Assembly (NCBI GenBank): GCA_003550305.1
Contig: QKYT01000484.1
Span: 60,314-78,890, forward strand
Length of the DNA stretch: 18,577 bases
Direction: 5' to 3'
Origin: Glomus cerebriforme
Lineage: Eukaryota; Glomeromycota; Glomeromycetes; Glomerales; Glomeraceae
Shown here: one piece after another, positions 10,127 through 18,144 of the stretch
Position numbering within the stretch: the stretch's first letter is position 1
Layout: each line of letters starts with the position of its first letter
Made by a program: the position numbers and the translations under genes
Notes under the pieces: generated by a model
Told to the model about the DNA's origin: nothing
The model's input: only the letters and a program-made list of their open reading frames with translations
The model's database searches: none

Positions 10127-10435
10127 AAATGTCTATTCAAAGCACCAATACAAGCATTAACTGAAGTGGTATTGTAGTCTTCACCATCCTTAGTTTTCAT
10201 TACTACTATAAAATTTTGAATCTGTATTTCTAATTTATGAATATCAGCCACTTCAGTACACTTGCCAATATATTCCACACTATTACGAAATGTTTCAAAC
10301 TTATTAAGCCATGTTATTGTTGCCCTTTTGTGTTAAAAATAATTTTTAAAATAAATAACTTCAAAAAATATGTTTTACAAATAAATTTCGATAATATACC
10401 TTATTGTTAATAGATTTATCTTTATGCTTGCCCAT
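10126..10435 (-). pseudogene. Crypton-like/tyrosine-recombinase family gene, 5' fragment
   Basis: A minus-strand ATG at 10435 opens a 12-codon exon (MGKHKDKSINNK) with a GTATAT donor at 10399. The main piece, 10126-10323, reads TITWLNKFETFRNSVEYI, then HKLEIQIQNFIVVMKTKDGE, then NTTSVNACIGALNRHL. The pattern of a helical N-terminal region followed by K-DG--Y and a final LNR-L helix resembles the start of Crypton-type/DUF3504 recombinase-related proteins. The acceptor AAAAG at 10325-10326 leaves the frame off by one base, so the joint is either broken or mis-inferred. The catalytic Arg-His-Tyr part is missing because the frame is cut at 10126, the edge of the tandem duplication. The family call is from memory of the pattern. 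Confidence 0.5.
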
Positions 10436-10578
10436 TTTGTAAAATAAAAATTTTTCACGAGAAAGAGAGAAACTACAAATAAACTAATCAAAGTAAACTA
10501 TTTATTAAACTTTTTTACTGTGCAACATATAAATATGAAAAATAGTTAATTTATCATGATCATGTAAGGCTACCAAGG

Positions 10579-10718
10579 ATATAACCGTTATTGGGTACTA
10601 CGTATTCAATATTATGGTCAATATGAATCGGTGTCATGTGCCACGTAGTGGCACAATGATAGCCAATCATTCAATATCAATCTTCATATTGAATATATAG
10701 TACCCAATAACTATATAA
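10579..10718. mobile_element. About 140-bp hairpin MITE with inverted ends and a central palindrome
   Basis: The left end carries GTTATTGGGTACTACGTATT, and the right end carries its near-exact complement (AATATATAGTACCCAATAAC, 10692-10711). Pairing continues through ATTCAATAT. The centre is the perfect palindrome GTGCCAC-GTA-GTGGCAC (10638-10654). No clear target duplication was found, so the superfamily is not assigned. It is non-coding. Confidence 0.75.
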
Positions 10719-10719
10719 C

Positions 10720-11345
10720 ATTAAGAGTTTTATCAAGGAACATTTGTAATAAATTCTTTGAATGTAAAATGGTTATAAAATAATATAAAGGTAAGAGTGA
10801 ATCAGAAGTAATGTTTTATTTTTTTTATCTTTGCTAATTTTTATTCAATTGTTATATATCGATATCAGAATATGTTAGTGAGAATTAATTGACATTTTAG
10901 TTGGAGTGAATTATATTGGGAATATAGTGAAAAATTAACATTAAGTAGTATAGAGTAGCAGAAAGGAACTTTTATTTTTCAAAATGCTTCTTCTCTTTAA
11001 ACATCTACTACTCTATCATTTATTCTGTAGTTTCTTTTTCAAACTTAACAATGATTGTATTCAATTTTATTAAAAGTAATTGAAAAATAAGATATACAAA
11101 TATACAAGATTACAATTTTATTTTTATTTTTATTTTAACGTATACAGCAAAGATATAGGAAAGTAATATTGACTAAAGAAAAACTCCATTCTAAATATAA
11201 GCTACTCTATATCTACATCTAGCGTGCCTGACTACTGCTACTCTTTTTTAAAAGAGGTAGCTTTAGCTACTGATACGGGGGGGAAAGAAGAAAAATTACA
11301 AAAAGATACATTAAAAAAATTAGCCAACAAATAAAATTGTTCTAA
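10720..11345. other. Gene-free stretch, possible degenerate inverted-repeat element
   Basis: No coding region was seen. GTAGTATAGAGTAGC (10945-10959) has a near-complement, GCTACTCTATATCTAC, at 11201-11216, and further CTACTACTCTA-type words occur at 11007-11015 and 11238-11246. This could be an old non-autonomous element of about 270 bp, but the match is short. Confidence 0.3.
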
Positions 11346-11349
11346 ATTA

Positions 11350-13090
11350 TGTAAAAGATAAAGAAGAAAAAAAATTATAGGAATCTCTATGTAATGTCCA
11401 AGAACCAGCATGTAAAAAATTTGAAGACACCCATATCAGCCATGCATTCGGGTTGACGAGGGTGCGATCTTGGTGGTGAGATGACGAAGGGTGTGGTATG
11501 CTCAAACGAGAAGTCTGGGAGCGATGATTGTAAAGTTTTTTGGTAGATTTAGTAATACCTAAGGATTTATCGAATAATTTGAATTCTTTGACTCTGGGAG
11601 TCCAAATAATAGTATAAAGGTCTTTAGTGAAGAGAAAGGAAAAGTAGTAAATGATCCTGATAAAACTTTTTGGAGTCAAAAATGTTTTTGAATAAGTCAG
11701 TGAGAGATGTAGGGATGAAATTATGAATAAGAAGAAATAAGGAACAGTTGGAAAATTTTTTCCGCGAAAGGTTTAATGATTTGATCAGAGCGTGTAAAAC
11801 GGACTTTTGCTTTGATAGAAAAATATTAATATCATCTTGATACGAAGAACAATTGCCTATGTGGTTATTGGAGTTCTTTGTTAAATGGCAAAGAGGACAA
11901 AGTAAGGGAGCCAGTGGGTACAAATTTGGGTAATACCATTGTTGCAAGTCGCCTGTAAGTAAATTGAAGATAGCTGATTTGATCTTTTTTCCTTGAAATG
12001 AATTTTGTTTGATTTGTAAACGAAGATTGTCAGGAATATGATGGAACCAAACTTGAGTGAAGGAGTAAACTATTGAGTGATTAATGATAGAGGAAAAATA
12101 TTGGATTGATTCAAAAATTCGTTGAAAGTTTTGGAGGCGTGAATCAATTTGCCCCATTGGTGGACATTTTTGTCAACTATGCCCAAATTGTTCCAGGTAA
12201 GGTTGCCAAGGGATGTAAATATCTGTCGAGAATTTATAATAATGGGATTAGGTAGGTCATATCCTGATTTGGAGGTGATTGGCCATATCATTAGAGATGT
12301 TGTTTGAGTGTGCCTGAATTTTATTAAGAGTGATTATTAAATTATTATGTGAAATATGATTTTTTAAGGTTATCATCTATAACAAGTAATTGTTAGTTTT
12401 AAGGCTTCGTCATGGAGATATATTCGTTAAGATGAAATGGTTATACGTGGCGATAAAATTAGCTGAGTCTGTGTTTATAACGACATTACTATTAGGTGGA
12501 ACTGTTATAATGGCAGTTAAAATGGCCATTGTATCTGCTTTCATTGCTGACAGAAGATATGTCATTCGGCCAGCAAATTGAATTGTGTTTGGATGTGCAC
12601 TAGTTTCTATTCAGCTGAAACTGATCCTGCAATTTTGTTGTGTTAAGTTTCGAATAGATCCATTTGTGTAAAAATTAAAATTATTATAATTGGAATTAAT
12701 TGAATGGATTTCTTGAAGTCGTTGTAAAGTAGTATGACAGCCTATAAATGTGTCCTTTAAGATCAGATCAATTACAATAGAAGGAGTAGGAGAATTGTTA
12801 ATAATACCATCAGGGGGGAATGAAGAATTTTCTGTAACTGGAATAGGTCGAGCATTATTAGATAACTTCTTGTATAAATTAAATGAAATACTGTAACTCA
12901 TAATGTATGAAAGGCATCTTGGGTAATAATATAATTTTTATAGGATATATGTATGTAAGCAAATCCAACAAATCGAGGATTTGCTTTTATATATTTGTCT
13001 GCTTCATTCTAATTTCTTCATCTCTCTCGTCAAAATATGAACATTTCATATTAAGAGTCGAAATATAAAATAAAATGATTGATATTTCTA
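11350..13090 (-). pseudogene. LINE relic 1: RNase H, linker and C-terminal zinc knuckle
   Basis: Minus-strand reading gives, in order, a linker, an RNase H domain and a C-terminal region. The RNase H starts at FYTNGSIRNL (about 12655-12675), then has SAMKADTMAILTAI, INTDSAN (about 12460) and KIQAHSNNISNDMA (about 12290-12325). These match the family's DGS, E, TDS and H...D positions, but the first Asp is Asn and the Glu appears as Asp. After a frame change come LGNLTWNNLGIVDKNVHQW and a CPLC-x8-HIGNC zinc knuckle (about 11850-11900), ending with IIWTPRVKEFK. At least three frameshifts and several stops break it. It resembles the non-LTR retrotransposons common in Rhizophagus, and its 5' half is not contiguous. 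Confidence 0.82.
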
Positions 13091-13129
13091 CTTCAATAGC
13101 ATCTTGTCTATTATCTCCAACACTTTTTT

Positions 13130-13445
13130 ATTAAGTAACATTTTGGAAAAGCATTTAAATTTGAATTTATAAAAAATTTTCCATACCTCATTTAAAAATT
13201 TATTGATGATATTTTGTGAATTAATAAGCATTTTAAAATTTGTTCATTAATCTTGTTCCTTTCACATACCATTTTATCTTCATTATGGATTAATCAGCCA
13301 TCTTCCATATTACTGAATATATTATAGAAAAATTATCATTAAACTGATTGTATGGTATCAATTCAAATACTTTATGATAAGGTTCATCAATTATTTCATT
13401 TCCGCTGGTCCAGTTTGTAAAGTAACATTTCCAGCTTCTATTTGT
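13130..13445 (-). pseudogene. Protein kinase family relic (Rhizophagus-type N-terminal linker and first kinase strands)
   Basis: The open stretch 13293-13445 reads RSWKCYFTNWTSGNEIID, then VFELIPYNQFNDNFSIIYSV, then IWKMAD before a TAA. This follows the pattern seen in the greatly expanded Rhizophagus kinase family: a CxxxNWTSGN-IID motif, a WIPY-QF segment, the glycine-rich loop and AIW. Further along in other frames, LKCL and, after a gap, FLNEVWK (about 13160-13220) fit the VALKCL...FLNEV strand that holds the catalytic Lys. The glycine loop is lost and frames shift at least twice, so no kinase is made. It sits between two pieces of LINE sequence. The family call is from recalled sequence patterns. 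Confidence 0.55.
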
Positions 13446-13800
13446 GTATAATCCACATCATTTTTGCAAAATAATATCTGGGTGAATAAGATTTGGGTTT
13501 GAGGGAAATGCGATTTAATTTAAAAAGTTGAATGTTAATAACACATTTGGGATAAATATCTCTATAATAATGGGTGTGACGGGGACAATTGGAACAAGGA
13601 GTAAAAATGGGAATTAATTTTTTGGGGGTGTTGTTAATTTTGTCTTGGTCTAGGGAAGAGTAAATCCAATGTTCTATATACACTGTGGAAATACCATGAG
13701 AAGGATTAAAAATTTCTACAATATGACCTATAAAGATGTTATTAATTGAGGGATCCCAGAAAGAGTCCCATACAAGATTACAAGAAAAAAGAATAAACTA
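13446..13800 (-). pseudogene. LINE relic 2: linker segment between RT and RNase H
   Basis: An open minus-strand frame reads CNLVWDSFWDPSINNIFIG, then NPSHGIST, YIEHWIYSSLDQDK, then IFTPCSNCPRHTHYYRDIYPKC, ending at a stop next to the kinase relic. The EHW motif followed by C-x2-C-x3-H and a later Cys is the style of the region between reverse transcriptase and RNase H in LINEs of this fungal group. It may be part of the same element as relic 1, now split by about 320 bases of kinase sequence. Confidence 0.6.
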
Positions 13801-13825
13801 CCTCACCATCGCACTTGAGTCATGT

Positions 13826-13855
13826 GATAATCATATGATAAATCATATGATTATC
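13826..13855. repeat. Perfect 14-bp inverted repeat with 2-base spacer
   Basis: GATAATCATATGAT, spacer AA, then ATCATATGATTATC. A hairpin tip or protein-binding palindrome is possible. No function is assigned. Confidence 0.7.
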
Positions 13856-14022
13856 ATTACACCTGACAAAATCCCCACCAAAATATATAGAATTTTTTAA
13901 ACTACTTTGACTTACTAATAAAGGAACATTAGTATCTATGAGTATATCTAGATCTTGGATTTGGCCTATTGAATTTTTGTTTTTTGTCTATTTTATGACA
14001 TTGTTCTAATTTTATCACAACG

Positions 14023-14042
14023 TGGAATCCATATGGATTCCA
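14023..14042. repeat. Perfect 20-bp palindrome
   Basis: The word TGGAATCCAT is followed directly by its reverse complement ATGGATTCCA. It lies just upstream of a TATA-like word (14049-14057) and the small reading frame at 14139. Confidence 0.7.
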
Positions 14043-14138
14043 TAAAATCTATATAAATTTGATTGTAAATAAAAATAAAAGTTCTAAAGAATTTTTTCTA
14101 TATTTAACAAAAGAAAAAACTAATGAATACTTTTAACT

Positions 14139-14327
14139 ATGTCAATAAAATTTAAATTGTCATTTGAAGAAAATGACCAAAAAGAAGAAATAGAATTAAT
14201 ATTAACAATAGAAGAAACTAAAGAAGATTTGTTATATTGTAAAAGTAATTCAAGAAGGTATTTTTTGTTTTTGATAATAAAATCAAAAAATTTCAAAAAT
14301 TATAAGAACAATGAAAAATGTGATTAA
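14139..14327 (+). CDS. Small hypothetical frame or truncated first exon
   Basis: The 62-codon frame starts MSIKFKLSFEENDQKEEIEL and is acidic and Lys-rich through CKSNSRR, after which a GTATTT donor-like site (14258) is followed by low-complexity codons. A CTATATAAATTT box lies about 90 bases upstream, a promoter spacing like that of the glycosyltransferase gene. The frame runs into an opposite-strand LINE relic at 14293. It may be the first exon of a gene cut off by the LINE, or a chance frame. No family was recognised. Confidence 0.3.
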   Translation: MSIKFKLSFEENDQKEEIELILTIEETKEDLLYCKSNSRRYFLFLIIKSKNFKNYKNNEKCD

Positions 14328-14765
14328 AAGTTTCTTTTTGACAATTATTATTGTTATGCAAATTATGTGAACAAAGAGGACAAAACCAGTTATTATATAG
14401 ATCAGGACATCTCTTTTTAATATGTTCAACAGTTGGAAGTTTTTCGATTAAAATTTTAATTTCGTGTGATTTTCTATAAGAAGATTTAAAGGATGTTGTT
14501 AATTTTGAATCAGAATCAGAATCAAAATATTTAAAAGTTGCATCCCAATCTATTTGTGAAATATGTTGATGATATTTGTTGTTACAATAAAGGTTAACAA
14601 AGGATTCAAAATTTTTTACATCTAAAAGATGTGTTAAAAATTTTTGTAAATGTGCCATTTAGGAATAATCGAATGTAACAATAAATTTTGTGGTAATAAA
14701 GAAATAGAGTCATAAAAGATATGATGTTGTTTAATGATTTTATCAAAAAAACATATATAATTAAT
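14293..14765 (-). pseudogene. LINE relic 3: C-terminal region with zinc knuckle
   Basis: The upstream frame (about 14648-14765) reads FFDKIIKQHHIFYDSISLLP, then LLHSIIPKW. A shift then leads to HLQKFLTHLLDVKNF, KYHQHISQIDWDATFKYFDS, KLPTVEHIKKRCPDLYNN and FCPLCSHNLH...CQKETFNHIFHC. The CPLC...H-x3-C tail matches the C-terminal zinc knuckle of relic 1 in type, but the sequence differs, so it comes from another element or subfamily. No RT is attached. Confidence 0.7.
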
Positions 14766-14871
14766 TAATGAGGTGCACAATTTGTAATAAACTATATAAA
14801 AATTAAAGAGTGTAAATGACTAATTTGACAGATTCAGTAATGCAGTATGATAATAGTTCCTACTCTTTCAT

Positions 14872-15850
14872 TTATTCCATCTTTCCAGTTTTCCATTTAC
14901 TAACAACTTCCCAATCTTCATTCATTGTAAGTTTTTCTTTCATACATTTTAGGTAATGGGCTGAGACAAAAGCTACTTTATCACAGATGGCAATGCCAAC
15001 TTTAACTATTTACTTAGCATGAACTGAAAAATTCATCTGGTAATTCTTGATAAAAATTTGATCTAATGCTTTTTTCATGGCTTCTTTCATTATATTGGAG
15101 TCATTATCTTCAGTATGCTTAAATGCTAACAGTTTTATCTTAGATAATTGGAATGATTCAGATATCTGGATAGCCATCCCAGCTTCATGATTAGATTCAA
15201 CCAGTATTCAATGTTATGATACATAGCAAGTGCTCTGAGAACAAATATATGGTACCAAGTTTCATATAATTTACAGATTACCAATATCAAAACAAGATAT
15301 TAATTCTATATAAAGCAATGGAAATTTGTTACAAAATGTAGCATTTAAATAATGATTTGCAGATTTTGTTTATCTTCACATAATCCATATCCATTACTTC
15401 AAAAGTTCACAAAATCCATTGGCATGCTACCTCTCTATTTGGGATTGCTAGTTTAACATTTTTCATAATATGACCAGTCAAAGATTCTGAAACTATAGTC
15501 AAGTAATCACTATAGTATAATAAAGTACATAATGTATTTATCATTAACTTTGTATTAAGTCATTGTATCAAAAATATGGCATTAATTTCACATCTTGTCC
15601 TATAGACTCAAATACATCTTAACTTTGACAGAAGGAATGGGAATGGATAACATTATGGAGCTGGCCTTTGACTTCTGACCCACACTTTTTTAGGTATTCT
15701 ACGAGTGTGATTGCAGAATCATTATTAATTCAATAATTATCAGTCTCATTTTTCTAGATATGATATTACTGAATGTGGATTGTAAATGTGTATACAGGTA
15801 CCAACATTCATTGAAGATAAATATTGATATCCCATAAGTTGGATTGTAGA
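14872..15850 (-). pseudogene. AAA-ATPase-like / PD-(D/E)XK nuclease-like protein, decayed 3' part
   Basis: Blocks appear in the order expected for AAA-ATPase-like proteins with a C-terminal PDDEXK_9-type domain. They are IHIYNPHSVISYLEK (about 15755-15800); SAITLVEYLKKCGSEVKGQL (about 15660-15720); CTLLYYSDYLTIVSES and KLAIPNREVACQWI (15407-15529); YETWYHIFVLRALAMYHNIE (about 15210-15260); ESNHEAGMAIQI then KIKLLAFKHTED (15010-15201), matching the SN-E-G--DI...EFKH core; and VKVGIAICDKVAFVSAHY (14872-15009). Stops and frame changes separate most blocks, and the core Asp and Glu are not clearly kept. The N-terminal Walker part is absent and LINE RT sequence takes its place. Family assignment is from remembered motif order and was not searched. 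Confidence 0.65.
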
Positions 15851-15889
15851 GTATGCTGAGGGAGTAGGCCCTTGAAGATTTCTTTTACA

Positions 15890-16902
15890 TCAATATTTCA
15901 CTTGTTTTTAACTTAATACATTATCGTAATTGGCTGTAATAATTTGGGAAATATAGAAAATATAATATTTGGTAGTAAATCTAATTAAGTTAAGAGCATC
16001 AGTTCGATAGTATTCTAATATTAGATCTCTGGTGGAGGGACCAGCTCCGATGATTATCCAAGAGTCTCTTTCATTTTAAGAAAATGTAATATTAAGTGAA
16101 AGTTTATTGTATAAGTTGTGCGGAACCAGTTTGAGATCTGTGTTAGAAATCAGGTAGTATTCAAATATAAGTGAGGTCAAACCTAAATCTAACTGACAAT
16201 TTTTCAACAAGGTGTAAATTGCATTTCTGATGATTTCTTTCATGTTAAGCTAAACTATTAAGTTGGTGATTTGGTTCTCTCTAATACTATGGTGTAAGCC
16301 TTTCAGGAATCCCATGCCTGCATGATACATAATACAATTAGTCAAGGTTTTGGATAATCCAAGTTGATGTTTACATATGACAAGAATCGGTGAAAATAAT
16401 TGTTCAAGTTTTTTGTCAGATAAGGTGGTAAATAAAAGTCTATATTGAAGACGTAGGATCAACACTTTGTTAGATATATAAGTGAGTTGGCCAATTGTAA
16501 GTCATTTTCTGCAGATTAAATTGCAAATTGTATTAATCTCTTTCTTAGCAGTTGTGATATCCACATTTATTTGATGACCTGTAGTGAGCCAGGTACCAAA
16601 AATTCTTTCTGATATGCTTTTATCTAGAGCCTTGACCTCCACTCTGTCTTATTCAGTTCCCATTGTAACATTACATTGATTGGGAGGAGGTACAGCAGAA
16701 GGATTGAGGACCAGCAGAGATGATTTTTTACCATTGATTTTAATATCATTGATTTCAAAGAATTTATTGGAAATGTTGATAGTATCTTGTAGGTCAACCT
16801 TTAAATGACCAATCCATTGAGTGTCATCTGCAAATGCCATTACAGCAGATCTGATCAAATCAGAGAGTCTGAAAATAAAGGAGAACTAGGAGTAGGGGGA
16901 CA
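15890..16902 (-). pseudogene. LINE relic 4: reverse transcriptase palm and thumb
   Basis: SDLIRSAVMAFADDTQWIGH (about 16800-16870) holds the FADD catalytic box, followed by INDIKINGKKSSLLVLN, the lysine-containing motif D region. After a stop come the GTWLTTGHQINVD block, a TAA-type break inside LICRK, then ISNKVLILRLQYRLLFTTLS and HAGMGFLKGLHHSIRENQI (16250-16500), typical of the RT thumb. It continues through LNMKEIIRNAIYTLL and IIIGAGPSTRDLILEYYRTD to about 15890. RT motifs before FADD are missing; the reading is cut near 16900 by repeat sequence with CAGTTCAGTTT words. At least four stops or shifts make it inactive. Confidence 0.82.
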
Positions 16903-17127
16903 GTTCATTCAGTTCAGTTTCATTCTATAAAGTGGTTAAACCAGCTCCAGAGTGAACCAACTCAAAGTGGTTCCATTTGAACTGATCCGAACTTCTCAAA
17001 CTGACTTAAACTGCTCAAACTGACTTGAACTGCTCAAACTGACTTAAACCGCTCAAACCTGTCAATTTACCATTTATTGGATGTTATGGAATTAGGGATG
17101 GGGACGACTCTGTCAGTTCAGTTTCAG
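16893..17127. mobile_element. hAT-end-like block with two direct tip sequences
   Basis: TAGGGGGACAGTTCATTCAG at the left and TAGGGATGGGGACGACTC at 17093-17110 resemble each other as direct copies, each followed by CAGTTCAGTTT. TAGGG-type starts are common at hAT termini. The block separates LINE relic 4 from LINE relic 5. No inverted partner or target duplication was proven, and the left copy overlaps the last readable RT codons. Confidence 0.4.
16995..17060. repeat. 19-bp tandem repeat, about 3.5 copies
   Basis: The units CTCAAACTGACTTAAACTG, CTCAAACTGACTTGAACTG and CTCAAACTGACTTAAACCG are followed by a partial CTCAAACCT. They differ by single bases and touch with no spacers. The position inside a hAT-end-like block suggests subterminal transposase-binding repeats. 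Confidence 0.8.
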
Positions 17128-17645
17128 TTTGCATATGTGTGTCCAAGTTTCTATTTCCCATTTACATCTTGGGCATTTAGAATTATAAATTTCTTTATTT
17201 CTTCTTTCCATTTNNCTNTATGTTNGTAATTTTTCAATAAAATTTTTTATATTGTATNTTCTATCTCTTGAATCTTTTTCTGACATTATTTCATTTCCTC
17301 CTTCTTCTTTATTTAATTATAACACAATGTTTTTTCCCATTCGATCTCTTTCTTGTTTAGATTTTGAATTATATTTTTGTTTACTTTCAACGTTAACCAT
17401 TCACCTATTTATTTAAGTTTATTAAATTTTTTTATAGTTTTCTTACTTTTGAATTAATAAGATTTCTTTTCCAATATAATCCAAAATTGTTCCAAGGTAA
17501 TGTTTCTTCTAATTTGTTAATATCTATTCTTTCTCTTTTGAAATATTATTTTTTCTATTTATCAATAACTTTTCTTTGTTTTCTATTTCATTTAATGTCC
17601 AAAATAGGTGATATTTTTCCGTTATTTGTATTAATCTTTCTATAT
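17128..17645 (-). pseudogene. LINE relic 5: region from after RNase H to zinc knuckle
   Basis: Minus-strand pieces in shifting frames read YHLFWTLNEIENKEKLLINR, ETLPWNNFGLYWKRNLINSK, then DSRDR and YNIKNFIEKL, and finally ERRNKEIYNSKCPRCKWEIE with TWTHIC. The C-x2-C-x8-H-x-C ending is a damaged zinc knuckle of the LINE C-terminus, and LPWNN-xLYW is the style of segment before it. Several N bases lie at 17214-17258. It is cut on both sides by hAT-related sequence. Confidence 0.65.
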
Positions 17646-17656
17646 AATTTAAATAT

Positions 17657-18144
17657 TTAAATAAATAATAAATTTTACTTTGAATTTTTAACTTAATAAA
17701 ATAGAGTTTTATTTTAATTTATATTATTTATTGTTAATTTTAATTGTATTGTTATATATATAGAGCTTTATTTTTAATTACATATATTATATTAGTTTAG
17801 TTTTTTCTTAATTAAATTAGATATATAGATAGTTAGTGGTGGGAAAATCAAGTATTTTATTTTCTGTTACCATACATTTACATCATAAATTTTAGATGGT
17901 TACAGTATGTTTAAATTCCATTAAATTATCTGATCGACAACCGTTAAATAATCTGGCCGAAAACATTTATTTAGATATCAAGAAAATAATGACATGAACT
18001 TTTATTAAACATACAGTATATAAAAAACTAAAAATTAAACCAAATTTGAATAAAACAAAAACAAATCTTTACAAAAAAAAAAAAAACTAAAAACTAAAAA
18101 AATTAAATCTTTGCTAAAATTAAAACAAAAAACTATAATCTTAA
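17657..18144 (-). repeat. hAT 3' arm, copy B
   Basis: This matches 4793-5272 in the same orientation over nearly its full length. It has small indels and an extra piece near 17867-17910 (TGTTACCATACATTTACATC). Homology stops at AATCTTA just before where copy A enters the transposase, so the coding part is missing. On the other side the ACCGG-rich terminus is replaced by LINE relic 5. Confidence 0.78.

Noticed and set aside
12070..12291. Separate minus-strand gene
   Set aside because: It is one frame-shifted segment of LINE relic 1 (GNLTWNNLGIVDKNVHQW), not its own gene.
12390..12581. 63-codon plus-strand frame
   Set aside because: It lies antisense to the RNase H domain of LINE relic 1, which explains its openness.
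16995..17060. CRISPR-like array
   Set aside because: The 19-bp units touch with no spacers and the setting is a eukaryotic transposon graveyard.
11350..17645. One single large LINE element spread over the right half
   Set aside because: C-terminal zinc-knuckle regions occur three times with different sequences, so at least three separate insertions are needed.
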